Source: Erysipelatoclostridium sp. AM42-17 (GTDB lineage: Bacteria; Bacillota_I; Bacilli_A; Erysipelotrichales; Coprobacillaceae). Taken from it: 52,569 bases of DNA. This document shows, one piece after another, positions 1 to 8,281 of the stretch. The DNA lies in the NCBI RefSeq assembly GCF_003480255.1, contig NZ_QUIN01000016.1:1-52569 (forward strand). Direction: 5' to 3'. Below the pieces are notes generated by a model. That model was given only the letters and a program-made list of their open reading frames with translations, was not told the DNA's origin and did not search any database. The first letter of the stretch is position 1. The number at the start of each line of letters is the position of its first letter. The translations under genes and the position numbers were made by a program.

Positions 1-60
1 TAAAGTTGTCCCCTAAATAATTTGGCTTTCCCCCTAAATTATTTGGTTACCCTTTTTGTG
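1..60. repeat. Possible insertion-sequence end with tandem 16-bp motif
   Basis: Two copies of a 16-bp motif (CCCCTAAATAATTTGG at 10-25, CCCCTAAATTATTTGG at 31-46) sit with a 21-bp period and one mismatch. They are followed by GGTTACCCTTTTTGTGG. Multiple short repeats at a terminus are typical of IS21-type elements, so this may be the outer end of an element lying to the left of the window. No transposase is visible here, so the assignment is inference. Confidence 0.35.
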
Positions 61-102
61 GTCAGACTTTTTAATATATTTGACTATTATAGATTGATTT
101 GT

Positions 103-1695
103 TTATACAAAATAATCTTCAGGTGGATTATCTGAATCGATCCATATAAATGAAATATGAATATCACTTGATTGAGAAGTTTTATATAGTCTTATACCAT
201 TAATACCAAGTTCATTTAATTTGGTAACTGTCAGTGGCTCATATTCTTCTAATTGGAATACATTTCTTAGGATCCATTCTCCTAAATATGTTTGTTTTTT
301 AACTGATTCAATTGCTTTTCCTGCTTGTTGCGTAATATATGCTTTTATTGAGTCTCCAGATGGTTCAAATATTAAATTAAATTCTCTATTTGCTGGGTTT
401 GTGATTATATTTTTCTTATTATCAAATTCAAGTGTATTGTCTCCAAAAAAATTAGGATAATTACTATGAAATTTAAAAGAATTAGGGATTGGAATGTATA
501 ATTCATTTTTTGGTCTAAATAATAATTTTAAAGTTTCGTTTGTTAATGTTTCATTTTTTTGTTGTAAAATGAAATCAATAAATTTTTTTCTTTCAGTTGC
601 TTTACAAATCTTAGCATCTTTAGTTTTGGCTTCAGAAAAGAGATAGTGCTCAATATATGAAATAATTTTATTATATGTTATCGTATCGAGTTCTCTTATA
701 AATTGTTTTTTAAATTTATCTAAGTTACGTTTTCTTTGTGAGATTGGCGATTTAGAACCAACACCATAAAATGAATTAAATCCACTGAATAATTCAACTT
801 CGTTATTTTTGTTAGTAATTTTCCATGAATAGGATTCTATAATCTCATTTGTACCTATTTCCAAATTGAAGTTATCAGCATATTCAGCGATTTTTGCAAA
901 AATGTCATAAGCATTTTGCGCATATTGTACGTTCCATGATTCTTTGACGATATTAGTATTATCAAAATCCATATATAATTGGCAATCTGCAGATGTATAT
1001 TTATACTTATGTATCCCATCAGTGAATTCAAAGTTTGATGGATGACTTTTCCCTGTGCAGCCTATTATTTTTAAATTATTAATATCAATGAGAGTATAGG
1101 GAGTTTCACCAACATGAATTTGTGCAGTACCATTTGTATTGGAATTTAGATTTTTATTTGACGGCATTAGTACATGATAAATAGCTTCTACATTATCGTT
1201 TTCATGGATATTAAATCCTTTAATATTTGCTATTGATGATTGAATTCTTTGATTACGTAATTTAGCTATATTTTTAGCAAGAGTTAAATATATATTGTTG
1301 TTTATTTTATTTATTTGTTCTTTTGTTTTATTTAAAGAATTTTTATTAATAGTATTAATTAATGGTGACCATAAGTCATTTTGAGCTTTAAATTGGGCCA
1401 CTTTTTGATAGTTTGAGCTAAATCCAAATGTTTTGATACCAATTAAGTATTTAGTCTCTTGATTTTTTTTGTTTTTTTCTTTTAGGGCAACATCGAAGGA
1501 AGTATTGGATATATCTTCTGCCGATGCCCCAAATACTTTTTGAAATATTGTTTCTTGAAATTTTGAATTAATTATTGGAGTTAAAAGAGTGTTATTGTTA
1601 TTGTTTTTCTGAGAAAACATTTCAGTTAAGCTAGAAAAAGCCAAAATCATTCTTTTATACTCATCTTTTTTTTCTTTATTTAAATTTTTCCACAT
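103..1695 (-). CDS. Putative restriction-endonuclease-like protein of a GHKL-ATPase island
   Basis: A 530-aa soluble protein with no signal peptide or membrane segment. I do not recognise a named family with certainty. Residues about 48-90 (acidic E48, SFDVAL around D68, then YLIGIKTFG with K88) are laid out like the core of a PD-(D/E)XK nuclease, but the acidic residue two before the lysine is replaced by G86, so catalysis is not assured. The C-terminal part has a run GEWILRNVFQLEEYEPLT reminiscent of restriction enzyme tails. The start at 1695 has an upstream GAGAGGT. It is transcribed divergently from the small protein/GHKL ATPase/255-aa operon across a 173-bp AT-rich region with tandem repeats. 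Base composition is clearly AT-richer than the flanking genes, with Asn/Lys-rich protein, which suggests acquisition by transfer. The function as effector nuclease of a defence system is inferred from the partner genes. Confidence 0.5.
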   Translation of the reverse strand: MWKNLNKEKKDEYKRMILAFSSLTEMFSQKNNNNNTLLTPIINSKFQETIFQKVFGASAEDISNTSFDVALKEKNKKNQETKYLIGIKTFGFSSNYQKVAQFKAQNDLWSPLINTINKNSLNKTKEQINKINNNIYLTLAKNIAKLRNQRIQSSIANIKGFNIHENDNVEAIYHVLMPSNKNLNSNTNGTAQIHVGETPYTLIDINNLKIIGCTGKSHPSNFEFTDGIHKYKYTSADCQLYMDFDNTNIVKESWNVQYAQNAYDIFAKIAEYADNFNLEIGTNEIIESYSWKITNKNNEVELFSGFNSFYGVGSKSPISQRKRNLDKFKKQFIRELDTITYNKIISYIEHYLFSEAKTKDAKICKATERKKFIDFILQQKNETLTNETLKLLFRPKNELYIPIPNSFKFHSNYPNFFGDNTLEFDNKKNIITNPANREFNLIFEPSGDSIKAYITQQAGKAIESVKKQTYLGEWILRNVFQLEEYEPLTVTKLNELGINGIRLYKTSQSSDIHISFIWIDSDNPPEDYFV

Positions 1696-1766
1696 ATTAA
1701 ATACCTCTCATGATTAATTATACATTAATTATAAATAAAATAAACCATTATAATCCGATAATATTA

Positions 1767-1803
1767 AAATATATGAAAAATATTACAAATATATGAAAAA
1801 TAT
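1767..1803. promoter_or_regulatory. Tandem 17-bp repeats in divergent intergenic region
   Basis: The sequence AAATATATGAAAAATAT occurs at 1767-1783 and again, perfectly, at 1787-1803, a 20-bp (two helical turn) period, inside the only intergenic gap between the nuclease-like gene and the ATPase operon. The spacing suits a repressor binding the same DNA face twice. The DNA is very AT-rich, so low complexity is a caveat. Confidence 0.4.
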
Positions 1804-1868
1804 ATATACAATAATTTTATAATATGATATCTTTAAATTGTAAGATATATTCTAAATGAGGTGGAAAT

Positions 1869-2105
1869 ATGCATAATACTGAAACAAAAAGAGATAGATT
1901 TGTTAGATTGGCTGAAGCAAGAACAAATAAAATAATAGATATGATTCAATTGCTATCAAATTGTTCAAATACTAGTACGTATGAATATACATCAAAAGAC
2001 GTAGATAAAATATTTAATGCAATTGAATTAGAATTAAAGGAAGCAAAAAAGAAGTTTAGTAAGGTTGATTGTAGAAAGAATACAAAATTCACTTTGGAGG
2101 ACTAA
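1869..2105 (+). CDS. Small conserved protein (78 aa) of mobile-island type
   Basis: A 78-aa basic, helical protein. The run RFVRLAEARTNKIIDMIQLL followed by a YEYTSKDVDKIF segment resembles small proteins of unknown function that recur in Bacillota mobile elements and next to restriction genes. That recollection is from general familiarity, not a search. It has a good RBS (GAGGTGG) and opens the operon, with its stop 4 bp before the ATPase start. As the first short gene in a defence-like operon it could be a regulator or an accessory subunit; nothing in the sequence proves either. No helix-turn-helix could be made out with confidence. Confidence 0.7.
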   Translation: MHNTETKRDRFVRLAEARTNKIIDMIQLLSNCSNTSTYEYTSKDVDKIFNAIELELKEAKKKFSKVDCRKNTKFTLED

Positions 2106-2109
2106 TAAT

Positions 2110-4416
2110 ATGAACGAACTTTCACAAATTCCACAAAACTACAAAAATAGTGTAAATTGGATAATAGGAGCCTATGAAGGTGCAGGAGTTTCTTTTCCAA
2201 ATGGTTTTCAAAAAGATGCTATACAAAATGCGGTTGGAGCGCGTAAAACCAAAAAATGGAAAAATTGGAAGTGTGATATTTCGGTAGTTAAAAATGAAAA
2301 AGGTGTATATGTTATAGTAGAAGATTTTGGAACACAGGGGTTAACTGGGAAAAATATGTCTACTGATGATATAAATAAATATATGGAAAAAGATATTTCA
2401 TTAGGAAGTAATGAGAGACTTGCTAGGTTTACATCTATGTTTAATTCAGGTGGTAATACAACTGGAGGAGGTCTTTTTGGTGCTGGGAAAAGTGTATATT
2501 CAGTAGCCTCTAATGATTATACGTATTATTTTGATTCCTTAAGAGAAGATGGTATTTATATAGCAAATCATAATAAAGCGGGTCAAGTTCATAAAAAGGC
2601 ATTTGAAAATGAAGAAGCCAAAAGGTTTATTAAGTCAGAATTAGGACTAGAAAATAAAACCACTGTTGGGACAAGAGTGATTATTGTTAATCCAAAAAAA
2701 GAATTAATGGATTCAATTAATTCGGGTGAGATAATAAAATACATTCAAGAGTCTTGGTGGTTAATAATAGAAAGATTGCCTCAAGATTCATGTATTTCAG
2801 TTAATGGTGTACCTGTGGGTTTGCCTGATAATTATAAGAATGGTAACAAAGTGTTTGAATTAGAATCACCTGAGAAGTATTCTGATACTAGTTATCGTGT
2901 AAAACATTTTGGACTATATGTTTTTGAAGATGGTAAAAACATTTGGCAAGGTATATCTTATTATAGGAAAGGTATGAAAATTGGAGAGATTGATTTAAAA
3001 GATATTCCATCCAAAATTAATAAGAAATTTTGGGGTTATATTGAGGTTGATGAATCATGGGAAGAAGAGCTTGCAGAAATAGAAGATACTGTTCATTTTG
3101 GCGTTAATAAATATAAAAAAACAAGGAGACAATTTCAGAATTTAAGAAACTACACAAATAAAAAATTCAAAGACTTGCTTATAGGATGGGGATATATTAA
3201 AGATCGTGAGTCTGAGGATAGAAAATTAAAACAAGAATTACAAGAAATTGCAGAGGATATACAAGGATTATTTGATAGCTTAGGATTTGAGGATTTAGGA
3301 AAAGGTCCTCAAAAATCAAATTTTGATGTGAGATTAAAGAATATATCTTATCCTCAAGCTGGGACAGAGAAAGTAACATCTAATGACATGATTTCATTTT
3401 GTATAAGAATATCAAATTCTTATTTAACTAAAAAGAAATTTGATATTAGTATTAATATAATTGACGCAAAAACACACGAAAGTATTTCAAATATTTACAA
3501 TAACGAAATATCTATAAATCCTTCCAATATTCATGACGAGGTAATAAGACACAAAGTAACATCAATAAACTCGAGACAATATTCAGAAAATAGAATAGTA
3601 ATTAAAGTAAAAGTAATTGGAAGTAATAAGGAAAAAAATAAGGAATTACCATTCTTTTATGATGTTGATAAACCAGATAATTCAAGAGAAATAGTAAAAA
3701 TGACAGTTCATTCATGTGAGTTTCCAAATGAACAGAGCAGGAGAGTTAATTATGGTGAATCCTTAAAAAATATTACATATAGGCTGGAAAATAAAAGAAA
3801 TCAACCCCTTAGCTATAAATTAAGTATTAGAGTCCATAATGCAACTGATCCGATGAATCAAATGATTGAACATGTAGCATCATTTGAAGGTTTAATGATG
3901 CCGTTTGAAGAAGTAATAACAGAACCTATAAAGGAAATTAAATTCTCTAAAGAGGTATATGAAAAATATATACAAAAGGGTGTTTTGGAATTACGTGCAA
4001 CTTTAATTGCTAATGACGATGATGATATGTATGAAAAAGGGGATAAAATTACTTTTTACTATTTGAAATTTTACTTAAATTCTGATGAAAAGAATGGAAA
4101 AAATGATGCATTTGATATAAAAAGTCAAGATTTACCAGATAATCCAAAAAGATCGTGGTGTGAAGCAGGTGATAATAGAGTAATAATTTTAAATGTTGGA
4201 CATATAGCATATACAAGATTATCAGATTATCCAGAGCTACAGCATGAATATCTACGAGAACAAATGTTAAAACAATATGTTTTGCTATACTTAGATGAAG
4301 GTAAATTTGATATGTTTGATGTGGATAATAAAAAATTTACAGATATGGATCCACAAGATGCAGCGAATAATATAATTAACAAAATTGAAGATATATACTA
4401 TAAAAGTATAAGTTAG
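2110..4416 (+). CDS. GHKL (Hsp90/MutL/MORC-like) ATPase, large
   Basis: A 768-aa protein with the three signatures of a GHKL ATP-binding fold. These are an N-box around residues 34-41 (QKDAIQNA), a D-x-G motif at 72-77 (EDFGTQG) and a glycine lid at 119-128 (GGGLFGAGKS), plus a TTVGTR strand near residue 180. After the ATPase region (to about 250) come a helical linker and long beta-rich segments (about 400-700) that look like Ig-type sandwiches. ATG 2110 is preferred over an earlier in-frame ATG at 2065, because GGAGG at 2096-2100 lies just before it and 2065 is inside the upstream gene. GHKL ATPases act as ATP-driven clamps in repair and in predicted restriction systems of the prokaryotic MORC type. 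Here the neighbouring nuclease-like gene suggests that this one gates or loads a nuclease (inference). Confidence 0.75.
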   Translation: MNELSQIPQNYKNSVNWIIGAYEGAGVSFPNGFQKDAIQNAVGARKTKKWKNWKCDISVVKNEKGVYVIVEDFGTQGLTGKNMSTDDINKYMEKDISLGSNERLARFTSMFNSGGNTTGGGLFGAGKSVYSVASNDYTYYFDSLREDGIYIANHNKAGQVHKKAFENEEAKRFIKSELGLENKTTVGTRVIIVNPKKELMDSINSGEIIKYIQESWWLIIERLPQDSCISVNGVPVGLPDNYKNGNKVFELESPEKYSDTSYRVKHFGLYVFEDGKNIWQGISYYRKGMKIGEIDLKDIPSKINKKFWGYIEVDESWEEELAEIEDTVHFGVNKYKKTRRQFQNLRNYTNKKFKDLLIGWGYIKDRESEDRKLKQELQEIAEDIQGLFDSLGFEDLGKGPQKSNFDVRLKNISYPQAGTEKVTSNDMISFCIRISNSYLTKKKFDISINIIDAKTHESISNIYNNEISINPSNIHDEVIRHKVTSINSRQYSENRIVIKVKVIGSNKEKNKELPFFYDVDKPDNSREIVKMTVHSCEFPNEQSRRVNYGESLKNITYRLENKRNQPLSYKLSIRVHNATDPMNQMIEHVASFEGLMMPFEEVITEPIKEIKFSKEVYEKYIQKGVLELRATLIANDDDDMYEKGDKITFYYLKFYLNSDEKNGKNDAFDIKSQDLPDNPKRSWCEAGDNRVIILNVGHIAYTRLSDYPELQHEYLREQMLKQYVLLYLDEGKFDMFDVDNKKFTDMDPQDAANNIINKIEDIYYKSIS

Positions 4417-4423
4417 GAGTGCT

Positions 4424-5191
4424 ATGAGTAAATTAGTAACAATTGATAGTAAAGGAAGAATATTTTATGATGGTATGCTTTCTTCAAAAGAAAAGGCATC
4501 TGTTGATGATATACTTAACGCATTAAAAAAAGAAATTCCCGAAATTGAGACAGATATCGAGGAACGATTTGGAAAAGGAGTTATGTCTAAATATAACTTA
4601 GGATTAATTTTAGGAGAATTTTTAGAAAAATATGATATACCAGTTTATGAAAGAAGAAGGTTTTGGGATGAAATAAAAATTTTAGCTTCAAATATAGATA
4701 GAAAACGTGATGAAGGAAAAAATTCCTCAAGAAGAAGCTTTTATGAGCAATGTTTTGTGCTTTCAACAATTGATGTAGATGTAGTTGAAAAACTATCGTG
4801 GAGACAGTGGCAAAGTTTGCTAGACAGAACCATTATAGATAATGATCCTAGAATTCTTGATTGGATTGGTATTCAAAATGAGAAAATTAAAGAGGATGAA
4901 TGGAGAGAATTTTTAAAAGCCCTTAATGAATATTTAAAAAATAAAGATACACAAGTATTTAATAATGAAGAACTGTTTGATATTTATTCCTCAATATTAA
5001 ATATGAATAAATATTGGTTAAAAGAGTTCAAAAAATTTTGCGAAGAACATCCTAAATCTGCTAAAATTAAGAATAAAACAACTTGGTCAAAAAAATATAT
5101 TAAAGCATGTTTTAAGTTAAAACGTAAGATGAAATCAAGAATTATAACAGATGAAATATGTTCAATTTCTTTTAAAGAATTAATGAGCTAG
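4424..5191 (+). CDS. Uncharacterised 255-aa protein, third gene of GHKL operon
   Basis: A soluble, mostly helical, lysine-rich protein with no motif that I recognise. The N-terminus (KLVTIDSKGRIFYDGMLSSK) looks like a small beta element and the rest is charged helix. It starts 7 bp after the ATPase stop behind TAGGAG, so it is almost certainly co-transcribed and translationally linked. Being the last gene of the operon, and absent as a recognisable enzyme, it may be an adaptor or sensor subunit. That is inference only. A hairpin terminator follows at 5241. Confidence 0.65.
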   Translation: MSKLVTIDSKGRIFYDGMLSSKEKASVDDILNALKKEIPEIETDIEERFGKGVMSKYNLGLILGEFLEKYDIPVYERRRFWDEIKILASNIDRKRDEGKNSSRRSFYEQCFVLSTIDVDVVEKLSWRQWQSLLDRTIIDNDPRILDWIGIQNEKIKEDEWREFLKALNEYLKNKDTQVFNNEELFDIYSSILNMNKYWLKEFKKFCEEHPKSAKIKNKTTWSKKYIKACFKLKRKMKSRIITDEICSISFKELMS

Positions 5192-5240
5192 GGCAAATAA
5201 GGGTTCCCTTTTTAGTGATAAAATTAAGGTATATACAATG

Positions 5241-5270
5241 AAAAGATAGATATTTTATTTATCTTTTTAT
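5241..5270. terminator. Hairpin terminator after the island operon
   Basis: Arms AAAAGATA and TATCTTTT (one mismatch further in) enclose a short AT loop and are followed by T residues. It ends the GHKL operon and marks the right side of the AT-rich island. Confidence 0.5.
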
Positions 5271-5423
5271 TATACTAGAAATTAGTACATTCATTGCATT
5301 TATTATGAAAAATATAACAAAATTAGCCATAGTCTCAACCTATACCAACATATATAAAAAACATATTACTCATCTATTTATTCCATTGATAAAATAATGA
5401 TGAATACGAAAGGAATGAATATA

Positions 5424-6536
5424 ATGAGTCAATTAAATAGATATGAATTTGTAGGTAGTTTTTTAAGACCAGATAGATTAAAACAAGCAAGAAAAGATTT
5501 TGAAGCAGGAAATATAACTAAAGAAGCACTCACTCAAGTAGAAGATGAATGTATTGTTGAATTAGTTAATAAATTAAAAGAATTAGGATATCATACAATT
5601 ACTGATGGTGAATTTAGACGTTCAACTTGGCATTTAGACTTTATGTGGGGATTTAATGGGGTAGAACATAAAAAGACAATTGATGGTAATCAAACATTTG
5701 ATGGTGAAGCAGCCATGATTGATGATACATATATGACAGGTAAAATTTCTGTTAAAAACCATCCATTTGTAGAACACTTTAAATTTGTTAAAACATTAGA
5801 AGATGAAAATACTGTTGCTAAACAAACTATTCCTTCACCAGGACAATTCTATGCTTTCTTTACAGGTGCTGATTTATTAGATAAAACATTAGAAATCTAT
5901 GGTAGTGAAGAAGCTTTTGCTAGTGATGTAGTCAAAGGATATGTAGAATTTGTTAATGAAATCTACGCAGCAGGATGTCATCAATTACAATTTGATGATT
6001 GTGTATGGGGTGGTATGGTTAACCCTAAACTAGCAGTTGGCTTAACTGGTAGAACTGGAGAAGCATTAGAAAAATATAAAGAATTATTATTAGATTTAAA
6101 TAATCAAGTTGTAGCTCAGGCACCAAAAGATTTAATGATTAATACACATGTATGTAGAGGTAATTATCATTCTACTTACTTTAGTTCAGGTGCTTATGAT
6201 GGTGTTGCTGATCTATTATTTGGTAAAGAAAATGTAGATGCTTATTTCTTAGAATATGATGATGAACGTTCTGGTGGCTTTGCTCCACTTAGACAAGTAA
6301 CAGGAGATAAAAAAGTGGTCTTAGGTTTAATTACAACAAAAAGACCAGATTTAGAAGATAAAGAATTAGTAATCAGAAGAATTCATGAAGCTTCTAAATA
6401 TGTTCCTTTAGATAGATTATATTTAAGTCCACAATGTGGTTTTGCTTCTTGTGAAATTGGTAATAAATTAACAGAAGAACAACAATGGGCTAAATTAAAA
6501 TTAGTTAAAGAAATAGCAGAAGAAGTGTGGGGATAA
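5424..6536 (+). CDS. MetE C-terminal-like methyltransferase (YxjG/YxjH type)
   Basis: A 370-aa protein matching only the catalytic C-terminal half of cobalamin-independent methionine synthase, as in the YxjG/YxjH family. Those proteins transfer a methyl group to homocysteine or a related thiol. Zinc-ligand-type residues are visible: the HVC pair in NTHVCRGN, the glutamate in FLEYDDERS and the cysteine in SPQCGFAS. The N-terminal VGSFLRP motif is typical. ATG 5424 is chosen because AAAGGA at 5409-5414 is spaced correctly for it; earlier ATGs at 5397/5400/5415 are not. It stands alone as a monocistron. No S-box or T-box leader was recognised in the 150 bp upstream. The methyl donor and exact substrate are not determined by sequence. 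Confidence 0.88.
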   Translation: MSQLNRYEFVGSFLRPDRLKQARKDFEAGNITKEALTQVEDECIVELVNKLKELGYHTITDGEFRRSTWHLDFMWGFNGVEHKKTIDGNQTFDGEAAMIDDTYMTGKISVKNHPFVEHFKFVKTLEDENTVAKQTIPSPGQFYAFFTGADLLDKTLEIYGSEEAFASDVVKGYVEFVNEIYAAGCHQLQFDDCVWGGMVNPKLAVGLTGRTGEALEKYKELLLDLNNQVVAQAPKDLMINTHVCRGNYHSTYFSSGAYDGVADLLFGKENVDAYFLEYDDERSGGFAPLRQVTGDKKVVLGLITTKRPDLEDKELVIRRIHEASKYVPLDRLYLSPQCGFASCEIGNKLTEEQQWAKLKLVKEIAEEVWG

Positions 6537-6557
6537 CCCATACTTCTTTTATAATTT

Positions 6558-7331
6558 TTATTTTTTATACCAGTGATAATGACAATCTCTACATGCCCAT
6601 TCACTAGATACTTTCTTTTTAATCCCTTTAGTAAAAGGAATAGACATACCACCAGTTAAAAGAGCAGCTGTGACTTTACTTTTAGAAGTCACTTTCTTTT
6701 TTCTTTTTATTTTAAAAGATTGAGCATTATACATTGGATCCATGAAATCATCTTTAAAATGCTGTACACTTGTAAAATATTTGACATCTTTATAATGATT
6801 AGGATTCATACATCCAGGTTCAATATAATCATATCCTCCTGGAGCATCATCATATAAATAAATGTTGGTACTGCCACACTTTGGACAATGATTAGCACCA
6901 TACTTTTTCTTTTGATTTATATTTGATTGTTTACTAACTGTAGGTTGATAGGTTATCTTTCCTGTAAGCATATCCCAAAAGCCCCATAAAAAGATAGTAA
7001 TGATAAAGAATAAAAAACCCATTGTGATACCTAATCCTATTATTCTAAATAGCGATTTATAATGATAGTTTTGTGTTACAAAATAGATACCAATGATGAT
7101 TTCAATGACAAGTACTAATAAATAATGATGATGAGGTGTTAAAGAATTCTTAGTCATTTCATCAATTATTTGTTGATTTTGTTTTGTAAAATCATCAATG
7201 ATAACAGTGGCTTCAATTATTGTAAGATGATTCTTTTTAGCGAAATCTTTAATACATCCACCCCTATAATAATTACCATTATGTATATATTTTTTAATAA
7301 ATTCTTTTGTAACAACTGGTGTCTTTTCCAT
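6558..7331 (-). CDS. Membrane protein with C-terminal zinc ribbons
   Basis: A 257-aa protein. An N-terminal soluble helical part is followed by two hydrophobic segments (about residues 90-107 and 118-140) and a cytosolic tail with CxxC pairs: CPKCG near 170 and CRDCHYHW at the C-terminus, which together look like zinc ribbons. ATG 7331 is preferred over ATG 7337 because the AAGGGA site is too close to the latter. The function is unknown. It is convergent with the MetE-like gene and lies downstream of, and on the same strand as, the flavin reductase. Confidence 0.7.
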   Translation of the reverse strand: MEKTPVVTKEFIKKYIHNGNYYRGGCIKDFAKKNHLTIIEATVIIDDFTKQNQQIIDEMTKNSLTPHHHYLLVLVIEIIIGIYFVTQNYHYKSLFRIIGLGITMGFLFFIITIFLWGFWDMLTGKITYQPTVSKQSNINQKKKYGANHCPKCGSTNIYLYDDAPGGYDYIEPGCMNPNHYKDVKYFTSVQHFKDDFMDPMYNAQSFKIKRKKKVTSKSKVTAALLTGGMSIPFTKGIKKKVSSEWACRDCHYHWYKK

Positions 7332-7353
7332 TTGCATCCCTTACTTTTTTATA

Positions 7354-7899
7354 TTATAATTCAAAACCATCTTTAAAGGCTTTACCAACAACATCTCCTA
7401 ATACACGATAAGTATTAGAAATCATATCAAAAGCAATAATTTCCATCTTATCTACATCTATTTTTCCTTGATCATCTAAATAATCTTCATCTACTGATAC
7501 ATTAACTACATTACCAATTAAAATACCATCATCAAATGATTCAACAGTACATTCTAATGTTAAAGGATATTCTTCAATAATAGGTGCATCTACTTTACTA
7601 CCATGAATAACATGAACACCTGATTTAGCTATTTTATCTTCTTTATTACCTGAAACAACACCAAAGTAGTCAGAAATTTTTTCTGTTTTCTTTGTTGCGA
7701 AAGCAACAGTAAAAGCTTTCTTTAATTCTAGATTATCTGTTGTTTTATGTTTAGAAAGTGAAATCATAATTTGATTGTAATCATAAACACCACCCCAGGC
7801 AGCATTCATTACATTTGCTTTTCCATTTTCATCATAAGTACCAATCATTAATACTGGTAAAGGCATAAACTGCATTTTATCTCCTAAGTCTTTTCTCAT
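7354..7899 (-). CDS. Flavin reductase-like FMN-binding protein
   Basis: A 181-aa split-barrel protein of the flavin reductase-like family: LPVLMIGTYDENGKANVMNAAW followed by a Gly/Val-rich strand is the characteristic N-terminus that binds FMN. Members reduce flavins or act as NAD(P)H-dependent FMN oxidoreductases of unknown acceptor. The start at 7899 is set by AAGGAGG immediately upstream, and the 12 extra upstream codons have no RBS. The gap to the next gene on the same strand is short, so the two may be co-transcribed. Confidence 0.85.
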   Translation of the reverse strand: MRKDLGDKMQFMPLPVLMIGTYDENGKANVMNAAWGGVYDYNQIMISLSKHKTTDNLELKKAFTVAFATKKTEKISDYFGVVSGNKEDKIAKSGVHVIHGSKVDAPIIEEYPLTLECTVESFDDGILIGNVVNVSVDEDYLDDQGKIDVDKMEIIAFDMISNTYRVLGDVVGKAFKDGFEL

Positions 7900-8027
7900 T
7901 TTATATTTCCTCCTTACTATAAGTATAACATTCATACTTATTTATGAAAGTGAAATAATATGAAGGTAAGTAAGATATTGATTAAATGTAGAAAATAAAG
8001 TTGATATTTTCGACTGTCTACTAAGAA

Positions 8028-8113
8028 TTGATTACTTATTTAATTTTCTTTATAATAATTGTAGACAGGAATGTTCCTTCGCCCATATTGGCGGGGGTGA
8101 CATTCCTGTTTTT
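8028..8113 (+). ncRNA. Short stand-alone transcript: strong promoter plus terminator hairpin
   Basis: This is the main content of the 346-bp gene-free stretch 7936-8281. A near-consensus promoter (TTGATT 8028-8033, 17-bp spacer, TATAAT 8051-8056) would start RNA at about 8062. A 45-nt hairpin follows at once (outer arms ACAGGAATGT 8065-8074 and ACATTCCTGT 8100-8109, inner stem CGCC/GGCG), then a T tract. No gene precedes it on this strand. The product would be a ~50-nt RNA. It could be a small RNA or an orphan leader. The rest of the gap (8114-8240) shows no ORF. Confidence 0.45.
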
Positions 8114-8281
8114 ATGTTCAAATATTGTAATTAGGCATGATACTTGATAATTAAGAATAAAAGTTTGTATCAACTTTTTTGATAAAACTATACATCATTT
8201 TAGATATGATCCTTATCAAGGCTTGTTTTAATATGTAATTTGGTTTTATAATGACTATAATAAAAAGAGGTGATTAAGATT

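Noticed and set aside
5199..5214. GGGTTCCCTTTTT after the island, similar to GGTTACCCTTTTT at 46-58
   Set aside because: Too short and common to be taken as a second element end or target repeat flanking the island.
6383..6652. 89-aa minus-strand ORF across the MetE-like and zinc-ribbon gene ends
   Set aside because: It overlaps two well-supported genes in the wrong frame.
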